Source of the DNA: an uncultured Campylobacter sp.
GTDB lineage: Bacteria > Campylobacterota > Campylobacteria > Campylobacterales > Campylobacteraceae
DNA length: 15,581 bases
Assembly: GCA_938036585.1 (NCBI GenBank)
Contig: CALHQN010000212.1
Coordinates: forward strand, 1-15,581
Direction: 5' to 3'
A program made the position numbers and the translations under genes. The notes under the pieces are model-generated. The model was given only the letters and a program-made list of their open reading frames with translations, ran no database searches and was not told the DNA's origin. Shown here in pieces: positions 1 through 5,667 of the stretch. Positions within the stretch are counted from its first letter, which is position 1. Every line of letters begins with the position of its first letter.

Positions 1-441
1 AACGAATATTGGGAACGCAGCAGCGACGACGAAGAAACCGGCGACGACAACGACATAACCCGCGTCCAGATCCTTACGGATTAGCGCATCGTCGATCTTC
101 AGAATACGCGCCTTGGTAAATACGCTATCCGTCAATACCTTGACTTGCGGACCGGTATAACTCTTGGCTTTCAGCCCCAGTTCCTGCAATGCCATGGAGA
201 GCAGGCCGATCGTCACCTGCTCGCCGGTTGAGGCAATCACATCCAGTTCACGCGGATCGGGCGAGGCAGAGATTTCTTTAGCCAGTGCAATCAGGCGATT
301 CGTCTCCCCGGACATGGCCGACGGGACGATGATGACATCATGGCCCCGCTTCTTCCAGCGGGCAATGCGCTTTGCCACATTCTTGATACGTTCGGTCGTT
401 GCTACCGAAGTGCCGCCAAACTTCTGGACGATTAATGCCAT
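1..441 (-). CDS. lysC: Aspartate kinase, N-terminal part (runs off left edge)
   Basis: The minus-strand frame opens with MALIVQKFGGTSVA at 441, the standard start of aspartate kinase, which phosphorylates L-aspartate in the first step of Lys/Thr/Met synthesis in the cytoplasm. KFGGTS (residues 7-12) is the ATP-binding signature. SAMSGETNRL and the STGEQV block follow in the expected order, and FTKARI is also present. Only 147 codons are inside the window; the full enzyme is usually about 400-420 residues, with C-terminal ACT domains. The AGF motif at residues 133-135 should continue into a QG(V/I)D-type stretch and then the LGRGGSD block. Here the last 12 codons (about 1-36) read FVVAAAFPIFV-like sequence instead, though the frame stays open. 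This suggests a join or error at the edge. The ATG follows an AGGA with almost no spacing, so the start rests on family alignment. A 133-bp gap separates it from the upstream radical SAM gene. Confidence 0.9.
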   Translation of the reverse strand, partial: MALIVQKFGGTSVATTERIKNVAKRIARWKKRGHDVIIVPSAMSGETNRLIALAKEISASPDPRELDVIASTGEQVTIGLLSMALQELGLKAKSYTGPQVKVLTDSVFTKARILKIDDALIRKDLDAGYVVVVAGFFVVAAAFPIFV

Positions 442-574
442 TCCTGATCCATTCTCTATCAATAAACGCAACGGATTCTACCCGAATTCCATCACTGGGC
501 AGATGCCCAAAACTGATTTTTTACGATGCCTACGCTTTACATCAACCATTACACGACTTTACGTTCACGCGCAT

Positions 575-1411
575 TCAGGGCGTCATGATGACCTTGATGC
601 CAAGCGCTTCGATCCTGTCTGCAACACCCTGCATGATCTCCGGAGGCACGGCAGAGATGCGAAACGATTCAGGCTGCAAGGAAGGGCGGGCCGGCCCATA
701 AAGCAGCACCCCCTGAATATGCGGCCGCAGTAGGTCAATGCACGCTAAATAGGCGTCTTGTTCCAGCGTCGACGGCGCTTCGCCGTCCAACGCGAACCAG
801 CACGTCTGAATCCAGATGGGTACAAGTTGCGCACACTGACGCACCGTTGCGCACAGCCGTGCCGATGAAAAATGGCCGACGCCGTTGATACGGCGCACGC
901 CCGCAGCCGTCGCCCGATCCAGTTTGAGCCAAACTTCACCGCCCAGCCGGGCGATACGGGCAAGGGCTAATTGCACGTTTTCACGATGCATCAAACTGCC
1001 GTTGGTAATCAAGCGTACCTTGAGTACGCCGAGCAGTGAAAGATCCTGTAATACACGTTCCAGCCGCAACACGGCATCGGCAAACTCGACCGCACTGGTT
1101 GGCTCACCATTCCCGGAAAACGCCACATCCACCAGGCGGCGCGCTTCTGGCGGCGCGTTGCGCACCAGATAGTCCCCATGTACGGCTTCCCGCAAAAAAC
1201 AGCGAAGCTCCATTTCCAGCCGGTCGAGATTGATCGGCGGCGGCCCGCCCCGCTTCAGCTCCGGTACCTGGCAGTACAGGCACGCCCAGTTGCAGGCGTT
1301 ATTCGTATTGAGGTTGATGCCGACGGAAACACCGCCCGCGCGGCGAGAAACGACAGGGTATACATAAGTCATTCCGGCGCTGTCGCGGCGATGGTCGGAG
1401 ACGGTCAGCAT
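575..1411 (-). CDS. Radical SAM protein, 278 aa
   Basis: CNWACLYC gives a CxxxCxxC cluster (Cys40, Cys44, Cys47) that should hold the 4Fe-4S centre used to cleave S-adenosylmethionine. A GNGEPT motif at residues 100-105 fits the SAM-binding glycine-rich strand. The opening SDHRRDSAGMTYVYPVVSRR and GGVSVGINLN recall a conserved but uncharacterised radical SAM family of betaproteobacteria. In that family, as I remember it, the DHRRD stretch is inside the protein, so I keep the ATG at 1411 rather than the one at 1372. Neither start has a convincing ribosome binding site. There is no obvious SPASM or other C-terminal cluster domain. It is divergent from queD across about 170 bp and lies upstream of lysC on the same strand. 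The substrate is unknown. It is not a clear QueE, which is shorter and has a different sequence around its cluster. Confidence 0.87.
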   Translation of the reverse strand: MLTVSDHRRDSAGMTYVYPVVSRRAGGVSVGINLNTNNACNWACLYCQVPELKRGGPPPINLDRLEMELRCFLREAVHGDYLVRNAPPEARRLVDVAFSGNGEPTSAVEFADAVLRLERVLQDLSLLGVLKVRLITNGSLMHRENVQLALARIARLGGEVWLKLDRATAAGVRRINGVGHFSSARLCATVRQCAQLVPIWIQTCWFALDGEAPSTLEQDAYLACIDLLRPHIQGVLLYGPARPSLQPESFRISAVPPEIMQGVADRIEALGIKVIMTP

Positions 1412-1450
1412 GGTATGTGACAGATATTACGGGGTAATCAAAAATGTAAT

Positions 1451-1474
1451 GATAGTCGATGGTCGGATAGTCGA
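1451..1474. repeat. 9-bp direct repeat in the radical SAM/queD divergent region
   Basis: GATAGTCGA occurs at 1451-1459 and again at 1466-1474, a 15-bp period, between the divergent radical SAM and queD genes. It could be a pair of regulator half-sites or chance. There is no independent support. Confidence 0.4.
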
Positions 1475-1544
1475 ATGCTTGCACGCACCGCCATACACGC
1501 CTACAGATCACATGCGCTTTCAAAAACAGTCATGGCGATTCCGA

Positions 1545-1563
1545 TATAATCAGCGCGCTGATT
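1545..1563 (+). promoter_or_regulatory. Putative queD promoter -10 overlapping a 16-bp palindrome
   Basis: A perfect TATAAT lies at 1545-1550, 31 bases before the queD ATG. No good -35 box is found at 16-18 bp. The perfect 16-bp palindrome AATCAGCGCGCTGATT at 1548-1563 overlaps the -10 and the expected start of transcription. That position fits a repressor operator, or a short hairpin at the 5' end of the transcript (6-bp stem, CGCG loop). The -10 and palindrome are seen directly; the role is inferred. Confidence 0.45.
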
Positions 1564-1581
1564 TTTCCTCCGGATTTTCCC

Positions 1582-2052
1582 ATGTTCATCACTCGCCGCC
1601 TGGAGTTTGACGCCGGCCACCGTATCCCCGATCATAAAAGCCATTGCCGTCATCTTCACGGTCATCGTTACGTTCTCGAAATCACCCTGGCCGGCAACAT
1701 CATCCGCCATGACGGCGAAGCAGCCAACGGTATGGTGATGGATTTTGCCGACATCAAGACGCTGGCAAAACGGCATCTGGTCGACCACTGGGATCATGCT
1801 TTTCTCGTTTATGCCGGCGATACGGCCGTCGTCGAATTCCTGAAAACGCTGCCCGGCCACAAAACCGTCGTTCTCGAATGTATTCCAACGGCAGAAAATC
1901 TGGCCGAAACTGCTTTTGCCATTCTCGACCATATATTCTGCGACAACTTTGGCAACCATCTGCGGCTAGAACGCGTCAGGCTCTACGAAACACCCAACTG
2001 CTGGGCAGATGCGGTGCGCACAGACCAGCATTCAGCTAACACCAGCCGCTAG
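1582..2052 (+). CDS. queD: 6-carboxy-5,6,7,8-tetrahydropterin synthase (QueD/PTPS family)
   Basis: This cytoplasmic enzyme of the PTPS family converts dihydroneopterin triphosphate to 6-carboxytetrahydropterin, the second step to preQ0 and queuosine. Zinc ligands are visible as H13 in the DAGHR motif and H26/H28 in CRHLHGH. C22 of the same motif is the catalytic Cys of the CxxxHGH signature. Other family blocks are MVMDFADIK (residues 51-59), WDHAFL (70-75), PTAENLAE (102-109) and a C-terminal RLYETPNCWAD. The 156-residue length is within the family range. Its TAG stop overlaps the stop of the convergent PP-loop gene by 4 bp. No queC or queE is adjacent; the neighbours are a radical SAM protein and a different PP-loop protein. 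The start ATG lacks a clear Shine-Dalgarno sequence, but the protein begins exactly where family members do. Confidence 0.93.
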   Translation: MFITRRLEFDAGHRIPDHKSHCRHLHGHRYVLEITLAGNIIRHDGEAANGMVMDFADIKTLAKRHLVDHWDHAFLVYAGDTAVVEFLKTLPGHKTVVLECIPTAENLAETAFAILDHIFCDNFGNHLRLERVRLYETPNCWADAVRTDQHSANTSR

Positions 2053-2849
2053 GCCGTAGCCACCTTGGTTTTCTGATCTTTTTCCTTATTTCTGGCGGCA
2101 TCAAGCACCGGGGCGATGTGCGTTTCGTAATCGGTAATCGCCGCACCATAGACCGATCCCAACAAAGCGCCGAGTTTTTCCGCCAGTACCGGGTAATGCG
2201 CCTGCATCCAGCGAAAACGAGCCAGATCAATGCGCACGGTACAGTTCCAGCATTCCAGCGAATCGGCCAAGCCCGTAGCATATTGCTCAGGCAATGGCAC
2301 ACGCCGTCGCTGGCAATAGGCCAGTACCTCCTCAGCCGTCCAGTCACGCAAAGGCGCCACAATCCGCCTACGCGGCAAAGGGCTCAGCATGGCTGGAAAT
2401 GAGGTTTTATGATTCAGCAGATCTTCGGCCGTCTGCCCGTGCAAGACCAGATCGGTTCCGTACTCTTTGAGATAGCGCGCCAAGGGTTTGTACTGGAGCG
2501 CCTTGCAGCAATACCCGTTGGACTGAATGAGGATTCCCGGATTTTTCTCGTGCGGTCGGTGCCGCACTGGAATCAGCGCCGACGGGAAACCGTGCGTCGC
2601 AAAATAAGCAGACTGGTCGCTGACCAGTTCCTGGAAATCCCAACCGCGCGTTGCTTCGCGCATAAAATCGACCATGTGCGGAAACGTTTCGCTTGTCCGC
2701 GCCCAGACGACATGCAAACGCTTACGATACGGTTTGCACAAAGCCAATAAAAGGAGCGAGTCCTTACCACCGGAAAGCGCCAACGCCGGCCGTTGTGCGT
2801 CTGCCATGGCCGCGTCGATCATCTGCCGGGTCTGCCTGAGTTTGGTCAT
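2049..2849 (-). CDS. PP-loop ATPase, PAPS-reductase (CysH)-like, 266 aa
   Basis: SGGKDS at residues 26-31 is the PP-loop that binds and adenylates or pyrophosphorylates substrates in the adenine nucleotide alpha-hydrolase superfamily. Downstream are GYCCKALQYKPL (adjacent Cys114-Cys115) and CWNC (Cys200, Cys203). The CC plus CxxC layout resembles the 4Fe-4S-binding cysteines of APS/PAPS reductases and of iron-sulfur sulfur-insertion enzymes such as TtcA-like proteins. It also carries HGQTAEDLLNH, and a charged Lys-rich C-terminus. True CysH proteins end in a catalytic ECG(L/I)H-type Cys motif, which is absent here, so classic sulfate reduction is doubtful and a biosynthetic or RNA-modifying sulfur or amide transfer is possible. 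It overlaps queD tail-to-tail (2049-2052). On its own strand it follows the tRNA-Thr by about 100 bp, so the two may share a transcript. Function is not assigned beyond superfamily. Confidence 0.88.
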   Translation of the reverse strand: MTKLRQTRQMIDAAMADAQRPALALSGGKDSLLLLALCKPYRKRLHVVWARTSETFPHMVDFMREATRGWDFQELVSDQSAYFATHGFPSALIPVRHRPHEKNPGILIQSNGYCCKALQYKPLARYLKEYGTDLVLHGQTAEDLLNHKTSFPAMLSPLPRRRIVAPLRDWTAEEVLAYCQRRRVPLPEQYATGLADSLECWNCTVRIDLARFRWMQAHYPVLAEKLGALLGSVYGAAITDYETHIAPVLDAARNKEKDQKTKVATA

Positions 2850-2912
2850 GGCGCATTACACTTCAGCACAGCCGCACCACACTGCCTACGTTTACCGCGC
2901 CGCTGAAATAAA

Positions 2913-2941
2913 AGCATGCTGAATATTCTTGAACAGCTGTT
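2913..2941. repeat. Three adjacent short palindromes
   Basis: AGCATGCT (2913-2920), GAATATTC (2921-2928) and AACAGCTGTT (2932-2941) are each perfect palindromes, lined up between the tRNA 3' end and the PP-loop gene. They could be RNA processing or pausing elements on the tRNA transcript. None is long enough to be a convincing terminator. Confidence 0.4.
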
Positions 2942-2952
2942 TTGCTTCGCCC

Positions 2953-3026
2953 TGGTGCCCCTGCGCGGAATCGAACCACGACCTGATGATTACAAATCAA
3001 CTGCACGACCTTCATGCTACAGGGGC
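2953..3026 (-). tRNA. tRNA-Thr (anticodon UGU), divergent D-arm
   Basis: Read on the minus strand, the cloverleaf closes well. The acceptor GCCCCTG pairs fully with CAGGGGC, followed by discriminator A and an encoded CCA. The T arm is CGTGG-TTCGATT-CCGCG, perfect, with the TTCRANNC consensus. The anticodon loop TTTGTAA sits in a GTTGA/TCATC stem with one T-T mismatch and gives anticodon UGU (Thr, ACA codons). The D arm is GCAT/GTGC with a 7-nt loop GAAGGTC, and it lacks the usual A14 and A21. The variable loop is 4 nt. All 74 bases including CCA are present, and a promoter lies just upstream, so it is probably expressed. Its D arm and anticodon stem are atypical, so it may be an accessory or drifting copy. 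Confidence 0.85.
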
Positions 3027-3048
3027 GCGAGCTGGATAAAGCGCGCGT

Positions 3049-3076
3049 ATTATAAGCCGAACACGCTTTCCGGCAA
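3049..3076 (-). promoter_or_regulatory. Sigma70-type promoter of the tRNA-Thr gene
   Basis: On the minus strand, TTGCCG (3071-3076) and a perfect TATAAT (3049-3054) are separated by 16 bp, with the tRNA 5' end 22 bases beyond the -10. A GC-rich stretch (GCGCGC) after the -10 resembles a stringent-type discriminator typical of stable RNA genes. Confidence 0.75.
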
Positions 3077-3406
3077 GCTGGAAAACCGCGAGCGGCATGC
3101 AATCACTTCATCGCAAACGGAAATTGCATACCTGGCAGAAGCGTTCAGCGCACCGCAACGCCTCCCTACTTCATATGTTCAGGGGAATCCGCGAGCCAGA
3201 CAAAGGGGGAAACTAAAGCAACTAACGGCAGCGGCAGGTAGCCGCCGATACCGGCAATGCCTGTAATAAAAGTATTCGCCGGTACGCTCACGTCCTGTAT
3301 TTGTAGGTGTTCCGCATTCACAGCCTTCCAGACCTTCATTGCCATGATACGCAGAACCGCAGGCTCCACGCTACACACGCTACAAATTACTTCACGCTAT
3401 TTCACG
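3077..3406. other. 330-bp stretch without a confident gene
   Basis: Between the tRNA promoter and the end of the proline-rich protein gene I see only a doubtful small minus-strand ORF (3166-3345) and a cluster of CACGCTA repeats at the right end. No RNA gene, terminator or recognisable protein fragment is evident. Confidence 0.6.
3166..3345 (-). CDS. Doubtful small ORF, 59 aa, hydrophobic middle
   Basis: From ATG at 3345 the frame encodes MAMKVWKAVNAEHLQ, then a hydrophobic glycine/proline-containing stretch (about residues 28-52, ending LVALVSPFVWLAD), and stops at 3166. A second ATG is at 3339. No good ribosome binding site precedes either; a GGAG lies about 18 bases upstream, which is too far. 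It sits downstream of the proline-rich protein gene on the same strand. It could be a small membrane protein or a chance ORF; I recognise no family. Confidence 0.2.
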   Translation of the reverse strand: MAMKVWKAVNAEHLQIQDVSVPANTFITGIAGIGGYLPLPLVALVSPFVWLADSPEHMK

Positions 3407-3410
3407 CTAT
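3365..3410. repeat. CACGCTA short repeats, including a perfect 10-bp tandem
   Basis: TTCACGCTAT is repeated in tandem at 3391-3400 and 3401-3410, and CACGCTA appears twice more (about 3367-3373 and 3376-3382). On the minus strand each copy reads TAGCGTG, and the first contains the stop codon of the proline-rich protein gene. It looks like a short-repeat expansion at a gene end. Confidence 0.6.
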
Positions 3411-4255
3411 CTGCTCCAGCGCTCTCTGTGATTTCCGCGATTGTCCGGTGTTTGTGGCGGTGTGCCGGGCGGCATTTCGACCACACGGCTGCCAGGAAAC
3501 AGCGGACGGGGATAAGCCGGCTTCCACGGCGGGATATACGCCGGTGCAGATGGGGGGGGAAGCGGATGAGACGCCGGTGGCGGATACATCGGCGGCCTAC
3601 CCCGTGGAGGCGGCGGGTACATGGGATACGGAGGAGGTGGCGGATACGGTGGAGGCAGTGAATGAGGCCGCTGTAGCACCGTTGTATAACGCATAAAAAA
3701 TACCGCAGGCTGCGCATGCATGATGATTCGCCCGGCGCTATCCACGATACTGACGTCGAGCTGGGCACGTTGATTGATGGGCGGTACGCCTCCCCAGAAC
3801 TCGGGCGGAAACATGAATTCAGTAGCAGTAAAACGCTGCCCGACAGGCTGCCCGTTGAGGCTGATCACGAATGCGTGCCCCTCGCCAAGCCGTAATGGCG
3901 GATCGACCGCCAGCCGCACCGTGAAACTGCCGGTATTGGCAACAACACTACCATCCTGCTCCGGAGATAAGATCGAGAATGTTCGATAAGGCGTATCTTC
4001 AGGTACTGCCTGCTTTCCCGCACGTTCTTGCAGTGTACCGGCTGACGTGCCAGATGCCGTCTTTTCCTGGGGTACTTTTTGCGCCGGCACCACATTCAAT
4101 GGTTTCAAGCGCATTTCCTTGGCGCCGGGCTGTGGCTTGTCGGAAAATACCGGCCCGTTGGCACCCCGCGTCACATACACACCCTGGGCATATAGGGACA
4201 GACTGGCCGCCATCAATCCTATGCCCAGCATCAACTTGATTGCACGCGCACGCAT
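3407..4255 (-). CDS. Exported DUF4124-like protein with proline-rich tail
   Basis: Residues 1-23 form a signal peptide (basic MRARAIK, hydrophobic core, cleavage likely after LYA), so the protein is predicted to be periplasmic or outer surface. The mature N-terminus (about 24-55, VYVTRGANGPVFSDKPQPGA) fits the DUF4124 pattern, a small domain common at the N-terminus of exported proteobacterial proteins of unknown role. Residues 90-190 look like an Ig-like beta domain (TFSILSPEQDGSV, FTVRLAVDPPL, LDVSIVDSAGR). Residues 198-270 are a low-complexity Pro/Tyr/Met tail (PPPYPPPPPYPMYPPPP) that may span peptidoglycan or be disordered. GGAAAGG upstream is a good ribosome binding site for the ATG. It is monocistronic as far as can be seen. 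Molecular function is unknown. Confidence 0.82.
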   Translation of the reverse strand: MRARAIKLMLGIGLMAASLSLYAQGVYVTRGANGPVFSDKPQPGAKEMRLKPLNVVPAQKVPQEKTASGTSAGTLQERAGKQAVPEDTPYRTFSILSPEQDGSVVANTGSFTVRLAVDPPLRLGEGHAFVISLNGQPVGQRFTATEFMFPPEFWGGVPPINQRAQLDVSIVDSAGRIIMHAQPAVFFMRYTTVLQRPHSLPPPYPPPPPYPMYPPPPRGRPPMYPPPASHPLPPPSAPAYIPPWKPAYPRPLFPGSRVVEMPPGTPPQTPDNRGNHRERWSR

Positions 4256-4280
4256 CGCCGCCCTTTCCTAACTTTCACAC

Positions 4281-4297
4281 AGAATCGTTACGATTCT
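4281..4297. promoter_or_regulatory. Inverted repeat (8-1-8) upstream of the proline-rich protein gene
   Basis: AGAATCGT-T-ACGATTCT is a perfect inverted repeat with one central base, 26 bp before the start codon. On the minus strand it overlaps a possible -10 box (TAGAAT), which would suit an operator. A matching -35 is not convincing. Confidence 0.45.
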
Positions 4298-4426
4298 ACG
4301 CTGGATGACTCAAACACAGTGCCGGGATCCATGTATGGCACAAACGGCAAACCGGGGTTACCCAACGTATGTATAACTCATGCGCATTTGCCGCAGACAG
4401 CAAGCCAATAACACACTTTTACGCCT

Positions 4427-4533
4427 TATACTGCAAGCGTTGTCTTAGCACTCCTTGCTGGCAACATTTGACCCTCCCTGACTCATCGCAATGATGAGAT
4501 TTATCCCGCGTCAAACCGACGCGGGATTTTTTT
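4427..4533 (+). ncRNA. Candidate small RNA with intrinsic terminator
   Basis: A TATACT box at 4427-4432 would start transcription near 4439 (no clear -35). The predicted RNA of about 95 nt runs to the T-run at 4533. It shows a possible hairpin closed by GTTG/CAAC (about 4439-4465), with AGCA-CTCCT-TGCT inside. A second hairpin, CTCATC-GCAAT-GATGAG (4482-4498), precedes the strong terminator. Between the first two hairpins lies an unpaired CCCTCCC (about 4472-4478), and CTCCTTGC occurs in the first. Both are CU-rich anti-Shine-Dalgarno-like tracts such as bacterial trans-acting small RNAs use to block ribosome sites. No plus-strand protein gene is found upstream back to queD, so the terminator needs an explanation other than a coding operon. 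Family not recognised; function inferred only. Confidence 0.5.
4503..4533 (+). terminator. Strong intrinsic terminator, plus strand
   Basis: ATCCCGCGTC pairs perfectly with GACGCGGGAT (10 bp, loop AAACC) and is followed by seven T residues. On the minus strand no T-run follows the stem, so it mainly acts on plus-strand transcription. The T-run abuts the stop codon of the convergent DUF697-like gene. Confidence 0.88.
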
Positions 4534-5605
4534 ATCGGCGTTCTGAAGATTCTGGCTCTCTGTCCGTTTTCTTCGACAACGAGGATTTTAGCGATCCCCA
4601 GGTACGGCTGAAGACGCCGCCAACCGACCTGGCCGCCTCCACGGCGACATCAGTAGTCTGGCCGACTGTGCTTTTTACTGTCTCAACCGAAGCATCCATA
4701 GCAGAGCCAACTGCCCGGCTAACGGCATGCCATGAACTTTTGACCACGCGTTCACCCTGCGTTCTGGCAATGCCGCCAACCATTCCCATGGCCAGAACGG
4801 TCGCATTTTTCTTGAGCGCAGACGGTTCCGGTCGGGTTAGAGACGCACAGTACACCCGCGCCATCAGGCCAACACGCAACGTTAGGAACGCATTCGAACA
4901 GCCGCTTGCCAGGCTATTGACCAGCAGCGTCGAAACCCCCTGAAATCCGGGCAAAGCACCTTTCAGCGAAGGGACAATCGCTGTCACGATCGGTGCAGCA
5001 ATCTCCATAAACTCGATCTCCTGAAGATTTTCCGCCACCAACGCATTCATGCCGACATTGCTGTAGAGATACAGCATCTGGCGCGGCGACGGACGCTGCG
5101 TATATACCTGCGCAATCCGCCAAACGAGACGGATTTGCGTAAAAAATACGATCAACCCGTCCAGTCGGCCATTCTGCATGACCGCCGTACTGACAAATAC
5201 CGTACTGGCCGTTTCCTTGATCAATTCATCGACGGTCTTTTCCAGTTTGGCACAAGCGCTGACCACATCCGCCTCATTGTTAATCGTCACCCCGGCAAGC
5301 AGCGGATTGACTCGCAGACGCGCAATGAATGCCTGTAAAAATGCCTCATACGCTGGATCAGCGACACTGGGTGGCGGCGTCAGCGCTTTAGGCAAACGGA
5401 AAAAGAGTGCGAAAGGCGCAACCAGCAGTAAGAACGACAGGGAAAGCAACCCCCAGAATATGAATACGCCGCTGCCGCCATGCATGCGATCCGCAGCATC
5501 CGCGAGACTGACGATATTCGCCAGCAACGCCGTGAGGAGATATACCCCCAACAGCAGGGCAAAAGAGAGCGTGATTGCCCGTAATCCTGAAATAGCCGTT
5601 TTCAT
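4532..5605 (-). CDS. DUF697-like inner-membrane protein (YcjF-type)
   Basis: From ATG at 5605 the protein is about 357 residues. Two hydrophobic segments (about residues 9-33 and 46-70) form an N-terminal membrane hairpin. After a Pro-rich linker there is a cytosolic-looking region with STVFVSTAVMQNGRLDG, FTQIRLVWRIAQVYTQRPS and LYLYSNVGMNALVAENLQEIE. That pattern matches, from memory, the DUF697 family, whose members are often linked to YcjX-type GTPases. A Gly-rich helical segment (PSLKGALPGFQGVSTLLVNSLASG) and NAFLTLRVGLMAR follow; the tail is polar and charged. The frame can extend to a TTG at 5626, but that start has no better ribosome site. It lies downstream of the SH3b gene on the same strand with a gap of about 60 bp, suggesting one operon. 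No GTPase partner is in view. Function is unknown. Confidence 0.82.
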   Translation of the reverse strand: MKTAISGLRAITLSFALLLGVYLLTALLANIVSLADAADRMHGGSGVFIFWGLLSLSFLLLVAPFALFFRLPKALTPPPSVADPAYEAFLQAFIARLRVNPLLAGVTINNEADVVSACAKLEKTVDELIKETASTVFVSTAVMQNGRLDGLIVFFTQIRLVWRIAQVYTQRPSPRQMLYLYSNVGMNALVAENLQEIEFMEIAAPIVTAIVPSLKGALPGFQGVSTLLVNSLASGCSNAFLTLRVGLMARVYCASLTRPEPSALKKNATVLAMGMVGGIARTQGERVVKSSWHAVSRAVGSAMDASVETVKSTVGQTTDVAVEAARSVGGVFSRTWGSLKSSLSKKTDREPESSERR

Positions 5606-5667
5606 AGCATAGCGATGTATTTCCAATACGTGTTCAATAGGTGTCTGCGCATTGCCCCGTCTTCTGC

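Noticed and set aside
575..1411. queE (7-carboxy-7-deazaguanine synthase)
   Set aside because: Length, N-terminal block and cluster surroundings differ from QueE; adjacency to queD alone is not enough.
2049..2849. Bona fide PAPS/APS reductase (cysH)
   Set aside because: The PP-loop and cysteine pairs fit the superfamily, but the C-terminal catalytic Cys motif of CysH is missing.
3365..3410. CRISPR array
   Set aside because: Repeat units are only 7-10 bp, without regular spacers or cas genes.
3257..3696. Plus-strand Gly/Arg- or Glu-rich ORFs over the proline-rich gene
   Set aside because: They are antisense shadows of the Pro-codon repeats in the minus-strand exported protein; the minus frame has a signal peptide and a ribosome site.
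4503..4533. Terminator serving the DUF697-like gene on the minus strand
   Set aside because: The stem has no T-run in that direction; the seven T residues follow it only on the plus strand.
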